Source of the DNA: JAISDD01 sp031553935
GTDB taxonomy: Bacteria; Bacillota; Syntrophomonadia; Syntrophomonadales; Syntrophomonadaceae
Assembly (NCBI GenBank): GCA_031553935.1
Contig: JAVBKS010000003.1
Coordinates: 62,001-126,000 of the forward strand
Length of the DNA: 64,000 bases
Direction of reading: 5' to 3'
Each line of letters opens with the position of its first letter. Within the stretch, counting starts at the first letter, position 1. Position numbers and translations under genes: made by a program. Below are positions 16,951 through 24,738 of the stretch, piece after piece. The notes under the pieces were generated by a model. That model saw only the letters and a program-made list of their open reading frames with translations, was not told the origin of the DNA and ran no database searches.

Positions 16951-18039
16951 CTATTTCACAACTACTTCAAAAACATAAAGCCAATCTTTATCGGGATTAG
17001 TCTGGCCGTCATTGCTCGGACGGTAAGCGGTAATTATGGCAGTTCCGGGTTTCTTTGCCATGATTCGCGCTAACGCATCGATAGTTACAACATTGGAATT
17101 AGATGAATCCCATTTAACGAAAATATTAAAGGGGGTATCAGAACCGCCAACAAGATCACGGACAACAAAGTCGATATCTAGATGCTTCCCGCCGGCCAAT
17201 GATTCGAGAAAAGTTGGGCGACTTACGGTAATAGTTCCGGCAATATTTCTTCCCAAGGCATCCTTAGTGCTAGTCCCGTTAATTATTGCATCTCTTGAAA
17301 TCTGTTCTCCCTCTCTACCGGCAACGTAAAAGAGATTTCTGATTGCCGGATAAAGTATTCCCATCTGGGCATCGCCATTAGAATCAAGTTTTTTTGCTAT
17401 GCTGTCATAAAAGTTCATGATGGGATTACTAATTACTGGAGTCCAGCCAAGTTTGTCTAAGGCTTCTTTTATTGCTTTATTTTCATTCTTGAAAATCTCT
17501 TTGCGGAAAGACTTATCAAGTTCATTTTGCATTGATTTAACGATTTCCTTTTGAGTACTGCTAAAATTCAGCACGGCATTAAAAGAAATAGATTCCATAT
17601 CATCATGCATCGAGTTAAAGAGGGCCATGAAGGTGAATATATTTACATCACTGCCGAATAACCTGGTTAACTCAGCTTTATTAGTTTCATTATATTTGAC
17701 AAAGCTGCTGGGGTCGGTACGATAAACGGTTGAGAGTCCGTTCACCAGCTTCAGAATATCTATTTCCAGTTGCACTCGGCCACCGATGTCTTTGTATTTT
17801 TTTACGGCCGTATTAGTAATTAACGGATTTATATCTGCAATGGTAACATTTTTCAGATCAGTTTTAGTAGTTCTAATATCGATGATATTTTTGTTATCCA
17901 TATGTTTATAGATGGCGTTGATATCGGTTAATTCATTGGCTGCTAATGCTGAGCTGTTATATAACGGAAAAGCTAGCATGCTAATGGTTACTGCTAAGCA
18001 GGTAAAAATACTTAAAAGGTTTTTGATTTTACTTTTCAT
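16951..18039 (-). CDS. Secreted protein with C-terminal Big2-like domain, unknown
   Basis: A 362-residue exported protein. The first ~33 residues are a signal peptide (KSKIKNLLSIFTCLAVTISM, cleavage near ALA-AN). The long middle part (about 35-270) is helical and not recognised. The last ~85 residues have the bacterial Ig-like group 2 pattern (VKWDSSNSNVVTIDALARIM, then KPGTAIITAYR), usually a cell-surface or adhesion module. No catalytic motif was seen. The start is set by AAAGGAGTT eight bases upstream on the minus strand. An extended -10 (TGCTATAAT on the minus strand, 18159-18167) may be its promoter, giving a ~120-nt leader. Confidence 0.75.
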   Translation of the reverse strand: MKSKIKNLLSIFTCLAVTISMLAFPLYNSSALAANELTDINAIYKHMDNKNIIDIRTTKTDLKNVTIADINPLITNTAVKKYKDIGGRVQLEIDILKLVNGLSTVYRTDPSSFVKYNETNKAELTRLFGSDVNIFTFMALFNSMHDDMESISFNAVLNFSSTQKEIVKSMQNELDKSFRKEIFKNENKAIKEALDKLGWTPVISNPIMNFYDSIAKKLDSNGDAQMGILYPAIRNLFYVAGREGEQISRDAIINGTSTKDALGRNIAGTITVSRPTFLESLAGGKHLDIDFVVRDLVGGSDTPFNIFVKWDSSNSNVVTIDALARIMAKKPGTAIITAYRPSNDGQTNPDKDWLYVFEVVVK

Positions 18040-18498
18040 TTTATGTAACTCCTTTCGATAAAAAACTTTCAAGCCAGAAATGGGGCTGAGATACCCAGGG
18101 TTATTTTCCCAAACCTCCTTAATATATAAAATGTTATTCCTAGTATATATTTCCTAACATTATAGCATGGCAAATATCTTGATGCATTAGCGCAATATCG
18201 GATTGAGGGCGAATTTGCAAAGAATTCGTGCAAATTCCGCAAAATACTACTTGATTCGAGCAAATCATTATTTTTTCTATTAATAACATTAAATGTATAT
18301 TGAATACAAGACTTTATTCCTAGAGAGTAGCAAAAACAATTAGCCAAAAAGTGGCAGAAGCACATGCGCTATTTCGACAATTAGCGGTTAGACATGGTCG
18401 GGACTAGGATATTTATGGTATAATCATGACGAAGTATTGAAGAGATTTTGATGATAAACTGGGATTATGAAGATTTCAAATTAAGGAAAATTATTATT
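18040..18498. other. 459-base divergent intergenic region
   Basis: No gene found. It holds an extended -10 promoter for the leftward gene (complement of 18159-18167), a Shine-Dalgarno-like AAGGAGG in that leader (complement of ~18112-18118) with no useful reading frame behind it, a repeat cluster at 18211-18265, and a heptamer TTCGACA (18373-18379), the reverse of the Spo0A core TGTCGAA, ~120 bases before the hybrid kinase. Confidence 0.5.
18211..18265. repeat. Inverted and direct repeats, possible operator
   Basis: GAATTTGC (18211-18218) and GCAAATTC (18230-18237) form a perfect 8-bp inverted repeat. ATTCGTGCAAAT (18224-18235) recurs 30 bases later as ATTCGAGCAAAT (18254-18265), one mismatch. 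Thirty bases is close to three helical turns, as expected for paired binding sites on one DNA face. Confidence 0.45.
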
Positions 18499-21138
18499 AT
18501 GCATAGTTTTAATTGGACCTATTGCATATCAATTATCTTAGTTCTTACAGGAATAAGCTTTCTCATCTTGTGTGTTTCAAGCTTTATGGTCGACCGGAAA
18601 TCGAAGATGAGAAGATTATATAATCAAGCTGGTTTGCTATTGGCGATTTGGAGTTTGTCTTACGGATTCATGACCGTTTCGAAAGAGCCAATTGCAATTA
18701 AGCTTTTTTGGAGTATGGGATTTTTTACAAGTTGCATGTTTTTTCCTGCTTGGCTGATATTTATTTCTGCTCTGACCGAGAGTAAGGGTAAGCTCATTCG
18801 AATATTTAAGTTCTTCTGTATTTTCATGACGGTAATCACAGCAATGGTTTGTATTGCGACTGAAAAAGTAGTATTCGTAGATTCGCAATTTGGGACCCAA
18901 TTTTTCTTTGCTTTTGAGCCATTGGCGATAGCCACAATGATTTTTTTACTCTTGCAAATGGTGATTGTCGGAATAATTCAGATAAGATGGTATAAGAATG
19001 TTACGTTAAAGCGTCACAAAAAGCAAGCAATGACATTAATAATTTTAACCACTGTTATTACTCCTCCCGGTTTATATTTTGATTTTTATTCCCCCATTTT
19101 CATGCAGACTCCTACTTTTCCTATAACTACAGTTTTGGTGCTGATCGTATCATTGCAGATATATTTTAATTTAAATAATAATTATTCATTGAATCTTTCC
19201 CACCGTAATATGGGTGAATATGTGTTTAAGTCGGTAACAGATCCCGTTCTAATTCTAGATCACAATAATATTGTCACATTGGCTAACAATGCGGCTATAA
19301 AATTTTGGGATAACGATATTTATAAACAAAACTTCACTAGTATTCTTGAATCACCGGATCAGGAATTTGATTCCAGTTTATTAGATGAAAGCTTTCTAAG
19401 CAAAAATGTAGTGGTACCTAGTCGAGGAGACAAAATAGTCTGGGATATGTCAATGACAGCAATAAAAGACGATTATGATGAAATGCTGAGTAAAGTAATT
19501 GTCTTGAAGGACATAACTGAAATGCAAAATGCCTTAGACGAAGCTAAAAAGGCCAGTCAGGCTAAAACAGAGTTTTTAGCTCGAATGAGTCATGAAATAA
19601 GAACCCCTATGAATGCTATCATTGGGATGACTAAGATTGGACAATCGTCTGATGATATTGGCAAAATTCAGTATTGTCTTGATCGCGTTAATGAAGCTTC
19701 CAAACAATTATTGGGGATTATTAACGACATCTTAGACATGGCTAAAATTGAGGCTGGGAAGCTAGAACTAATTGCTGAGAGTTTTAATTTTGTCGGTATG
19801 TTGAAAAACATCTGCAGCGTAATTACCGTGAAAACAGAAGAGAAAAACCTGAATTTGTTCGTCAATATTGATCCCTCTCTTCCCCAGCAAGTTATTGGAG
19901 ATGAGCTTCATTTATCTCAAGTAGTTACAAATTTACTTGCGAATGCCATCAAATTCACTCCGGAATATGGTTCGATTAACCTTAATGTTAGGAAGGTTGC
20001 GAGTAGTAATGATGAAATCGGTGTCTTGATTGAAGTTAATGATACTGGAATTGGGATTAGTCCTGATCAAATCGAAAAGCTCTTCGAATCATTCGAGCAA
20101 GCTGATGGAAGCATAGTCAGAAAATATGGAGGGACCGGGTTAGGGTTATCAATTTCTAAGCGGATAGTTGAGCTGATGGGCGGCAATATCGGAATAAAAA
20201 GTGATTTAGGGAAAGGAAGTACTTTTTATTTCACTATTTTTCTCAAGAAACCGGATCAAACGGATGCTGTTAAATACGATTTGGAAGTATTTAAACAAGC
20301 TAAAATTCTAGTCATAGATGACTCACAAGAAATATTGGATTATTTTGACAGAGTATTGACGGAATTCGGAGCTACTTTTGACCTGGTTGATAACGGTTTT
20401 ACTGCTTTGCAGCTCTTGGCATCAGCAATTGATAAAAATGAGGCGCATAATGTGGTTTTCGTTGATTACCTGATGTCTGATATGGATGGCATAGAGACGG
20501 CGAAGCATATAAAAGCCTCACTTGGAAATGATGTCCATATTGTTATGTTGTCGGCTATGAGTCGTGAGGACATAGCTTTTGCCGATTCGGAAATCTATAT
20601 CAACGAGTTTATCAAAAAGCCCCTTTTTAACTCTGTTATATTTAACATTATCAATGAGTTTGTTAATGGTGGCGAGTTAAAAGAAAAAGAGCAGGTAGAA
20701 AAAATAAGTGATATAAAGCAAAACACTTATAGTGGTCAAGTATTGTTAGCTGAAGACATTGAGTTAAATCGTGCTATTATTATTGAGTTGTTAGACAGTT
20801 CCGGGATTAATATTGATTTCGCTGAAAACGGCAAAGAGGCCTATGAAAAATTCGTTGCCAGCCCTGGTAAATATGATCTGATTTTAATGGATGTGCAAAT
20901 GCCTATAATGGATGGGTTAGAAGCGACCTACAGAATCAGAGAAATCGGAACTGAAGAAGCACTATCCATTCCCATTATTGCTATGACGGCGAATGCCTTT
21001 GTTGAAGATGTCCAAGCTTGTTTAGCTGCAGGTATGAACGACCACATAGGCAAACCAATCGATTTTGAAGAACTCTACAAAAAACTAGAAGTATACCTTT
21101 CGAATGCCGACAAAAATATATCTTATACTATTCCCTGA
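18499..21138 (+). CDS. Hybrid sensor histidine kinase (7TM-PAS-HisKA-HATPase-REC-REC)
   Basis: An 879-residue membrane kinase. Seven predicted helices in the first ~225 residues look like the His-kinase N-terminal 7TM domain. A PAS-like domain follows (VTDPVLILDHNNIVTLAN), then HisKA with phospho-acceptor His in SHEIRTPMNAIIG, HATPase with N-box NLLANAIKF and G-boxes DTGIGI and GGTGLGL, and two receivers (first: VVFVDYLMSDMDG; second: DLILMDVQMPIMDG, K-P in IGKPI). The first receiver has MSD instead of MPD but keeps the acceptor Asp. Start ATG 18499 is ten bases after AAGGA; 18448 has a weaker site. No dedicated output gene adjoins it. It could feed the lone receiver at 13702 or the sporulation phosphorelay, which is inference. 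Confidence 0.9.
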   Translation: MHSFNWTYCISIILVLTGISFLILCVSSFMVDRKSKMRRLYNQAGLLLAIWSLSYGFMTVSKEPIAIKLFWSMGFFTSCMFFPAWLIFISALTESKGKLIRIFKFFCIFMTVITAMVCIATEKVVFVDSQFGTQFFFAFEPLAIATMIFLLLQMVIVGIIQIRWYKNVTLKRHKKQAMTLIILTTVITPPGLYFDFYSPIFMQTPTFPITTVLVLIVSLQIYFNLNNNYSLNLSHRNMGEYVFKSVTDPVLILDHNNIVTLANNAAIKFWDNDIYKQNFTSILESPDQEFDSSLLDESFLSKNVVVPSRGDKIVWDMSMTAIKDDYDEMLSKVIVLKDITEMQNALDEAKKASQAKTEFLARMSHEIRTPMNAIIGMTKIGQSSDDIGKIQYCLDRVNEASKQLLGIINDILDMAKIEAGKLELIAESFNFVGMLKNICSVITVKTEEKNLNLFVNIDPSLPQQVIGDELHLSQVVTNLLANAIKFTPEYGSINLNVRKVASSNDEIGVLIEVNDTGIGISPDQIEKLFESFEQADGSIVRKYGGTGLGLSISKRIVELMGGNIGIKSDLGKGSTFYFTIFLKKPDQTDAVKYDLEVFKQAKILVIDDSQEILDYFDRVLTEFGATFDLVDNGFTALQLLASAIDKNEAHNVVFVDYLMSDMDGIETAKHIKASLGNDVHIVMLSAMSREDIAFADSEIYINEFIKKPLFNSVIFNIINEFVNGGELKEKEQVEKISDIKQNTYSGQVLLAEDIELNRAIIIELLDSSGINIDFAENGKEAYEKFVASPGKYDLILMDVQMPIMDGLEATYRIREIGTEEALSIPIIAMTANAFVEDVQACLAAGMNDHIGKPIDFEELYKKLEVYLSNADKNISYTIP

Positions 21139-21188
21139 TTAATTTCGCTCCAAAATTATTGGAGCGGCCAAGGAAAATAGTATTTACA

Positions 21189-21269
21189 AATTCGCGCTAC
21201 GGTGTGTTTTTAAATGCGAATTAGTATTAGTGACGCCCTTGCGGCATGAGGTTTACCCTCAGCGCAAGG
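21189..21269 (+). other. Structured non-coding stretch upstream of glmU: palindrome and GC-rich hairpin
   Basis: AATTCGC (21189-21195) and GCGAATT (21216-21222) are inverted repeats. Further on, CCTTGCG (21237-21243) pairs with CGCAAGG (21263-21269), with an inner stem TGAGG (21247-21251)/CCTCA (21257-21261). This gives a stable ~33-nt hairpin without a T-run, so it is not a normal terminator. It might be a leader structure or small RNA. A Spo0A-like heptamer TTCGACA lies at 21334-21340. Confidence 0.45.
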
Positions 21270-21424
21270 AAAATTAACCAGCAAGACCATAAAAAGCATC
21301 ATGAAACTGCTATGGATATGCAATAGTTAATTTTTCGACAGGAATCTACTACTTTCTGTAGAATTTTATTAATGTTGAGTGCATTTGCAGCAAGAATTGG
21401 TATCATTTGAAGGAGTTGTTTTTT

Positions 21425-22777
21425 TTGGAGTTTACTGCTATTGTTTTGGCGGCTGGTAAGGGAGTGCGGATGAAATCCAGCTTGCCAAAAGTTGTTCATA
21501 AAGCAGCGGGCAAACCTTTAGTCAAACACGTCATCGATGCAGCTATAGCAAATGAAATTGATGATATAGTCGTGGTGGTTGGTCACGAACGCAAAAAGGT
21601 AGAAGAAGTTTTGGCTTCAGAAATGGTTAAATATGCAGTACAAGAACAGCAATTAGGAACAGGGCATGCTCTATTGCAAGCTCAAGCTCTTATTAGTATG
21701 GATAAGAATATCTTAGTTTTAGCAGGAGATACGCCCTTACTAAGAGCGGAGACTATAGGGGCAGTGATGAAAAAGCATGAAGAGAGCGGTTCGGCGGCTA
21801 CTATTCTGACTTGTATGTTTGAAAATCCCACGGGATATGGACGGATTATTCGCGATGACAAGCAGTACTTTGAATGCATTGTTGAAGAAAAGGACACCAA
21901 TGATGCCCAGAAACTCATTAAAGAGATAAATTCTGGTATATATTGCTTTAAAGCAGCCCAAGTTTTCCCAGCATTAGAAAAGCTAAGTACAAGCAATGCC
22001 CAAGGAGAGTACTATTTGACCGATGTTTTCGAAATTCTCCAAGCGGAGGGCAATAAAATCGATGTTTTGCTGTACGATGCTAATGAAGATATTTACGGGG
22101 TAAATGATAAAGTTCAACTCTCCCATTGCGAAAAAATTCTGCGATTGAGAAAGAACGAAGAAATGATGAGAGCGGGAGTGACACTGATTGATCCCAATAC
22201 AACCTATATAGATAATGAAGTGATTATTGGGGTGGATACGGTTATTCATCCCTTTACAATTATTGCAGGAAAAACAGTAATTGGAAAAGAATGCGAGATT
22301 GGACCAGGGACTCGTATCAATGACAGCCGAATAGGTGATCATGTAACTATTGAATTATCAAGGATCAAAGAGGCAGTTATCGATGATCATTGTACGATTG
22401 GGCCATATGCTTATTTGCGGCCCGAAACCATTCTGCACAAAAATGTTAAGATTGGCGATTTCGTCGAGGTGAAAAAATCAGTAATAGGTGAAAACAGTAA
22501 GCTCCCTCATTTGAGTTATGTTGGTGACGCCAAAGTTGGAAAGGCGGCAAATATTGGCGCCGGAACCATAACTTGTAATTATGACGGCAAGAATAAATAT
22601 GTGACAATAATTGAAGATGGAGCATTTATTGGCAGTAATACTAATTTGATTGCTCCAGTAACAATTGGCTCAAACTCTATAACCGGAGCGGGATCATCAA
22701 TTTCGAAAGATGTGCCGCCTGATATGCTAGCAGTTGAAAGGGCTCAGCAAAAGAATCTTAAGAAAAGAGATCAATAA
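21425..22777 (+). CDS. glmU: Bifunctional UDP-GlcNAc pyrophosphorylase / GlcN-1-P acetyltransferase
   Basis: Makes UDP-N-acetylglucosamine for peptidoglycan and surface glycans. The N-terminal uridylyltransferase has the nucleotide loop IVLAAGKGVRMKSSLPKVVH and the LAGDTPLL metal site. The C-terminal half is a left-handed beta helix of hexapeptide repeats (GPGTRINDSRIGDHVTI, then GAGTITCNYDGKNKY), the acetyltransferase. Length 450 is standard. TTG 21425 lies nine bases after GAAGGAG. prs follows after 21 bases, as in Bacillus. Product UDP-GlcNAc is a plausible donor for the glycosyltransferases elsewhere in this window. Confidence 0.97.
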   Translation: MEFTAIVLAAGKGVRMKSSLPKVVHKAAGKPLVKHVIDAAIANEIDDIVVVVGHERKKVEEVLASEMVKYAVQEQQLGTGHALLQAQALISMDKNILVLAGDTPLLRAETIGAVMKKHEESGSAATILTCMFENPTGYGRIIRDDKQYFECIVEEKDTNDAQKLIKEINSGIYCFKAAQVFPALEKLSTSNAQGEYYLTDVFEILQAEGNKIDVLLYDANEDIYGVNDKVQLSHCEKILRLRKNEEMMRAGVTLIDPNTTYIDNEVIIGVDTVIHPFTIIAGKTVIGKECEIGPGTRINDSRIGDHVTIELSRIKEAVIDDHCTIGPYAYLRPETILHKNVKIGDFVEVKKSVIGENSKLPHLSYVGDAKVGKAANIGAGTITCNYDGKNKYVTIIEDGAFIGSNTNLIAPVTIGSNSITGAGSSISKDVPPDMLAVERAQQKNLKKRDQ

Positions 22778-22798
22778 ATTTTTGGGAGGAATGTGAAT

Positions 22799-23752
22799 AT
22801 GAAGGCATCGAAATGGAGGATGAAGCTTTTTTCTGGAAATGCTAATCCTGAGCTTTCGAAGTCTATTGCGTCATATTTGGGTATCGAAATAGGCGATGCC
22901 AAAGTAGATTGTTTTTCTGATGGCGAGATTAATTGCGCAATCAATGAAAGTGTTCGCGGGGTTGATGTTTTTGCAATACAACCTTTATGCAGTCCTGTAA
23001 ACGATCACTTGATGGAATTATTGATTATGATTGACGCATTCCGCAGAGCATCAGCTGCCCGTATAAATGCGGTTATTCCCTATTTCGGCTATGCCCGTCA
23101 AGACAGAAAAAGCAAGGCGAGAGATCCGATTACAGCTAAGTTGATTTCGAACCTAATCGTTGAAGCTGGAGCTCATAGAGTTGTTACGGTTGATCTGCAT
23201 GCCAACCAAATACAGGGATTTTTTGATATTCCGGTCGACCACTTGCCAGGCGTTCCGACTATTGCTGAATACCTGAGAATTAAGGGAGTTCATGATAATG
23301 GAGTGGTTTTATCACCAGATGTAGGCGGAGTAACCAGAGCGCGAGATTTAGCTACTAAACTAGACTGTTCTTTAGCGATAATTGACAAAAGAAGGCCCGA
23401 GCCCAATGTTTCCGAAGTGGTTCATGTTATTGGTGATGTTAATGGTAAGTCAGTTATTATAGTTGATGATATTATTGATACTGCAGGTACGATTTGTTCA
23501 GCGGCGGAGGCTATGATCGAAAAAGGCGCCAAAGATGTTTATGCCTGCTGTACTCATCCGGTTTTTTCAGGTCCGGCTATTGAGCGCTTAGCATCTGCTC
23601 CTTTAAAAGAAATCATCATAACTAATACTATCCCTCAGCCCAAAGCCCAGACATTAAAAAATGTTAAGATTCTTTCAATTGCTCCTTTGATTGGGGAGGC
23701 TATTCTAAGAATTCATGAGGATCTTTCAGTTAGTAAGTTGTTTGAAGAATAA
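22799..23752 (+). CDS. prs: Ribose-phosphate pyrophosphokinase (PRPP synthetase)
   Basis: Makes PRPP from ribose-5-phosphate and ATP for nucleotide, NAD, His and Trp synthesis. Motifs: LFSGNANPELSKSIASYLG, CFSDGEINCAINESVRG, the ATP/metal site VTVDLHANQIQGFFDIP, the flexible loop YARQDRKSKARDPITAK and the PRPP loop VIIVDDIIDTAGTI. Length 317 is normal for class I. ATG 22799 is nine bases after GGGAGG; GTG 22793 is only three. Follows glmU as in Bacillus. The general stress gene ctc that separates prs from pth in Bacillus is missing. Confidence 0.97.
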   Translation: MKASKWRMKLFSGNANPELSKSIASYLGIEIGDAKVDCFSDGEINCAINESVRGVDVFAIQPLCSPVNDHLMELLIMIDAFRRASAARINAVIPYFGYARQDRKSKARDPITAKLISNLIVEAGAHRVVTVDLHANQIQGFFDIPVDHLPGVPTIAEYLRIKGVHDNGVVLSPDVGGVTRARDLATKLDCSLAIIDKRRPEPNVSEVVHVIGDVNGKSVIIVDDIIDTAGTICSAAEAMIEKGAKDVYACCTHPVFSGPAIERLASAPLKEIIITNTIPQPKAQTLKNVKILSIAPLIGEAILRIHEDLSVSKLFEE

Positions 23753-23856
23753 ATGTAAATTTTTTCTGGTGAAGTTATTTTAAAGTTCTCACATCATATT
23801 GTTACAATAGCTTGAGTGCTAAGTAGAGGTAATCTGATTCACAAAGGATCTTAAGC

Positions 23857-24408
23857 ATGAAATTGATCGTTGGACTAGGTAATCCGGGCGAAAAATATAA
23901 AAACACTAGGCATAACATGGGATACATGATGTTAGACAAGCTCGCGGATAATCATAAAGTTGATAAGCAAAGAATAAAATTTAATGCGGAATTGAAATTC
24001 GTAAATATCAACCGCCAGCAAGTGGTGCTAGCAAAGCCCTTAACTTATATGAACCTTAGCGGGCAGGCTGTCGGAGCTTTGATGAATTGGTTCAAAGTAC
24101 CACTGGAAGATCTTTTGGTTGCATATGATGATATGGATATTACCAGTGGAATTGTTAAGTTAAAACCTAAAGGTGGTGCTGGGGGACACAAAGGAATGAC
24201 TTCGATAATTGCCCATCTTAGAACCAACGAATTTGCAAGGTTGAGGATAGGAATAGGAAGACCACCAGATGATACTATTGACTGGGTATTGGGGAAAATT
24301 AGCAAAACGGAAGCGGAAATAATGCAAGCTGCTTTAGAAAAGGCTGCGGCAGCTGCAACTAGCTGGATCAACTTTGGAATTAATTATAGTATGAACGAAT
24401 ATAATTAA
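23857..24408 (+). CDS. pth: Peptidyl-tRNA hydrolase
   Basis: Releases peptides from prematurely dissociated peptidyl-tRNA. The 183-residue product has the full motif set: KLIVGLGNPGEKYKNTRHNMG with the catalytic His, PLTYMNLSGQAVG, and VAYDDMDITSG followed by GGAGGHKGMTSI. It is called spoVC in B. subtilis, where mutations affect sporulation. Start ATG 23857 after AAAGGATC. Next to fin, as in Bacillus. Confidence 0.96.
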   Translation: MKLIVGLGNPGEKYKNTRHNMGYMMLDKLADNHKVDKQRIKFNAELKFVNINRQQVVLAKPLTYMNLSGQAVGALMNWFKVPLEDLLVAYDDMDITSGIVKLKPKGGAGGHKGMTSIIAHLRTNEFARLRIGIGRPPDDTIDWVLGKISKTEAEIMQAALEKAAAAATSWINFGINYSMNEYN

Positions 24409-24491
24409 TAGAATACAATTGTTTAATAATGAATATTTGTCTCGCCTGATTGGCATTCTAATGCTATAGATTAGCAAGTGAGGGAGACAAT

Positions 24492-24659
24492 ATGAGAGTA
24501 TATAGTGTTTGCGAGTATTGTCAGGAGGTGTATGATAGTTATCAAGTAGAGGGCCCCGATGGACTGGTTGAGCTAAAAGGTGTTTGCCCAACTTGTCAAG
24601 GAGAACTAAAGAGTTATGAAGAGGCATCTCTTAATAACTATTACCCAAGATATCATTAA
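24492..24659 (+). CDS. fin: Fin-like anti-sigma-F factor (YabK family)
   Basis: A 55-residue Zn-type protein. It has CEYC near residue 7 and CPTC near residue 34, separated by a short polar region (DSYQVEGPDGLVELKGV), and an Asn/Tyr/His-rich end. Size, the two C-x2-C knuckles and above all the place between pth and mfd match Fin (YabK) of B. subtilis, which inhibits sigma-F late in forespore development and helps the switch to sigma-G. Start ATG 24492 follows GAGGGAGAC. Sequence identity to Fin is low by eye, so the assignment rests strongly on synteny. Confidence 0.78.
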   Translation: MRVYSVCEYCQEVYDSYQVEGPDGLVELKGVCPTCQGELKSYEEASLNNYYPRYH

Positions 24660-24689
24660 TTAGCATTAATAAAATTGTATTTTCAAAAC

Positions 24690-24717
24690 AGGTGGGGGCT
24701 GAATGCGGTGCCCACCT
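24690..24717 (+). terminator. Hairpin between fin and mfd
   Basis: AGGTGGG (24690-24696) pairs with CCCACCT (24711-24717), loop 14. There is almost no T-run after it, so it is either a weak terminator after fin or a structure in the mfd leader. The mfd start follows 21 bases on. Confidence 0.45.
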
Positions 24718-24738
24718 TAACGCATGGGGAGGATTGTT

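Noticed and set aside
18069..18365. 98-residue minus-strand frame in the divergent gap
   Set aside because: Cys/Phe/Tyr-rich without motif, no ribosome-binding site, and it overlaps the promoter and repeat region.
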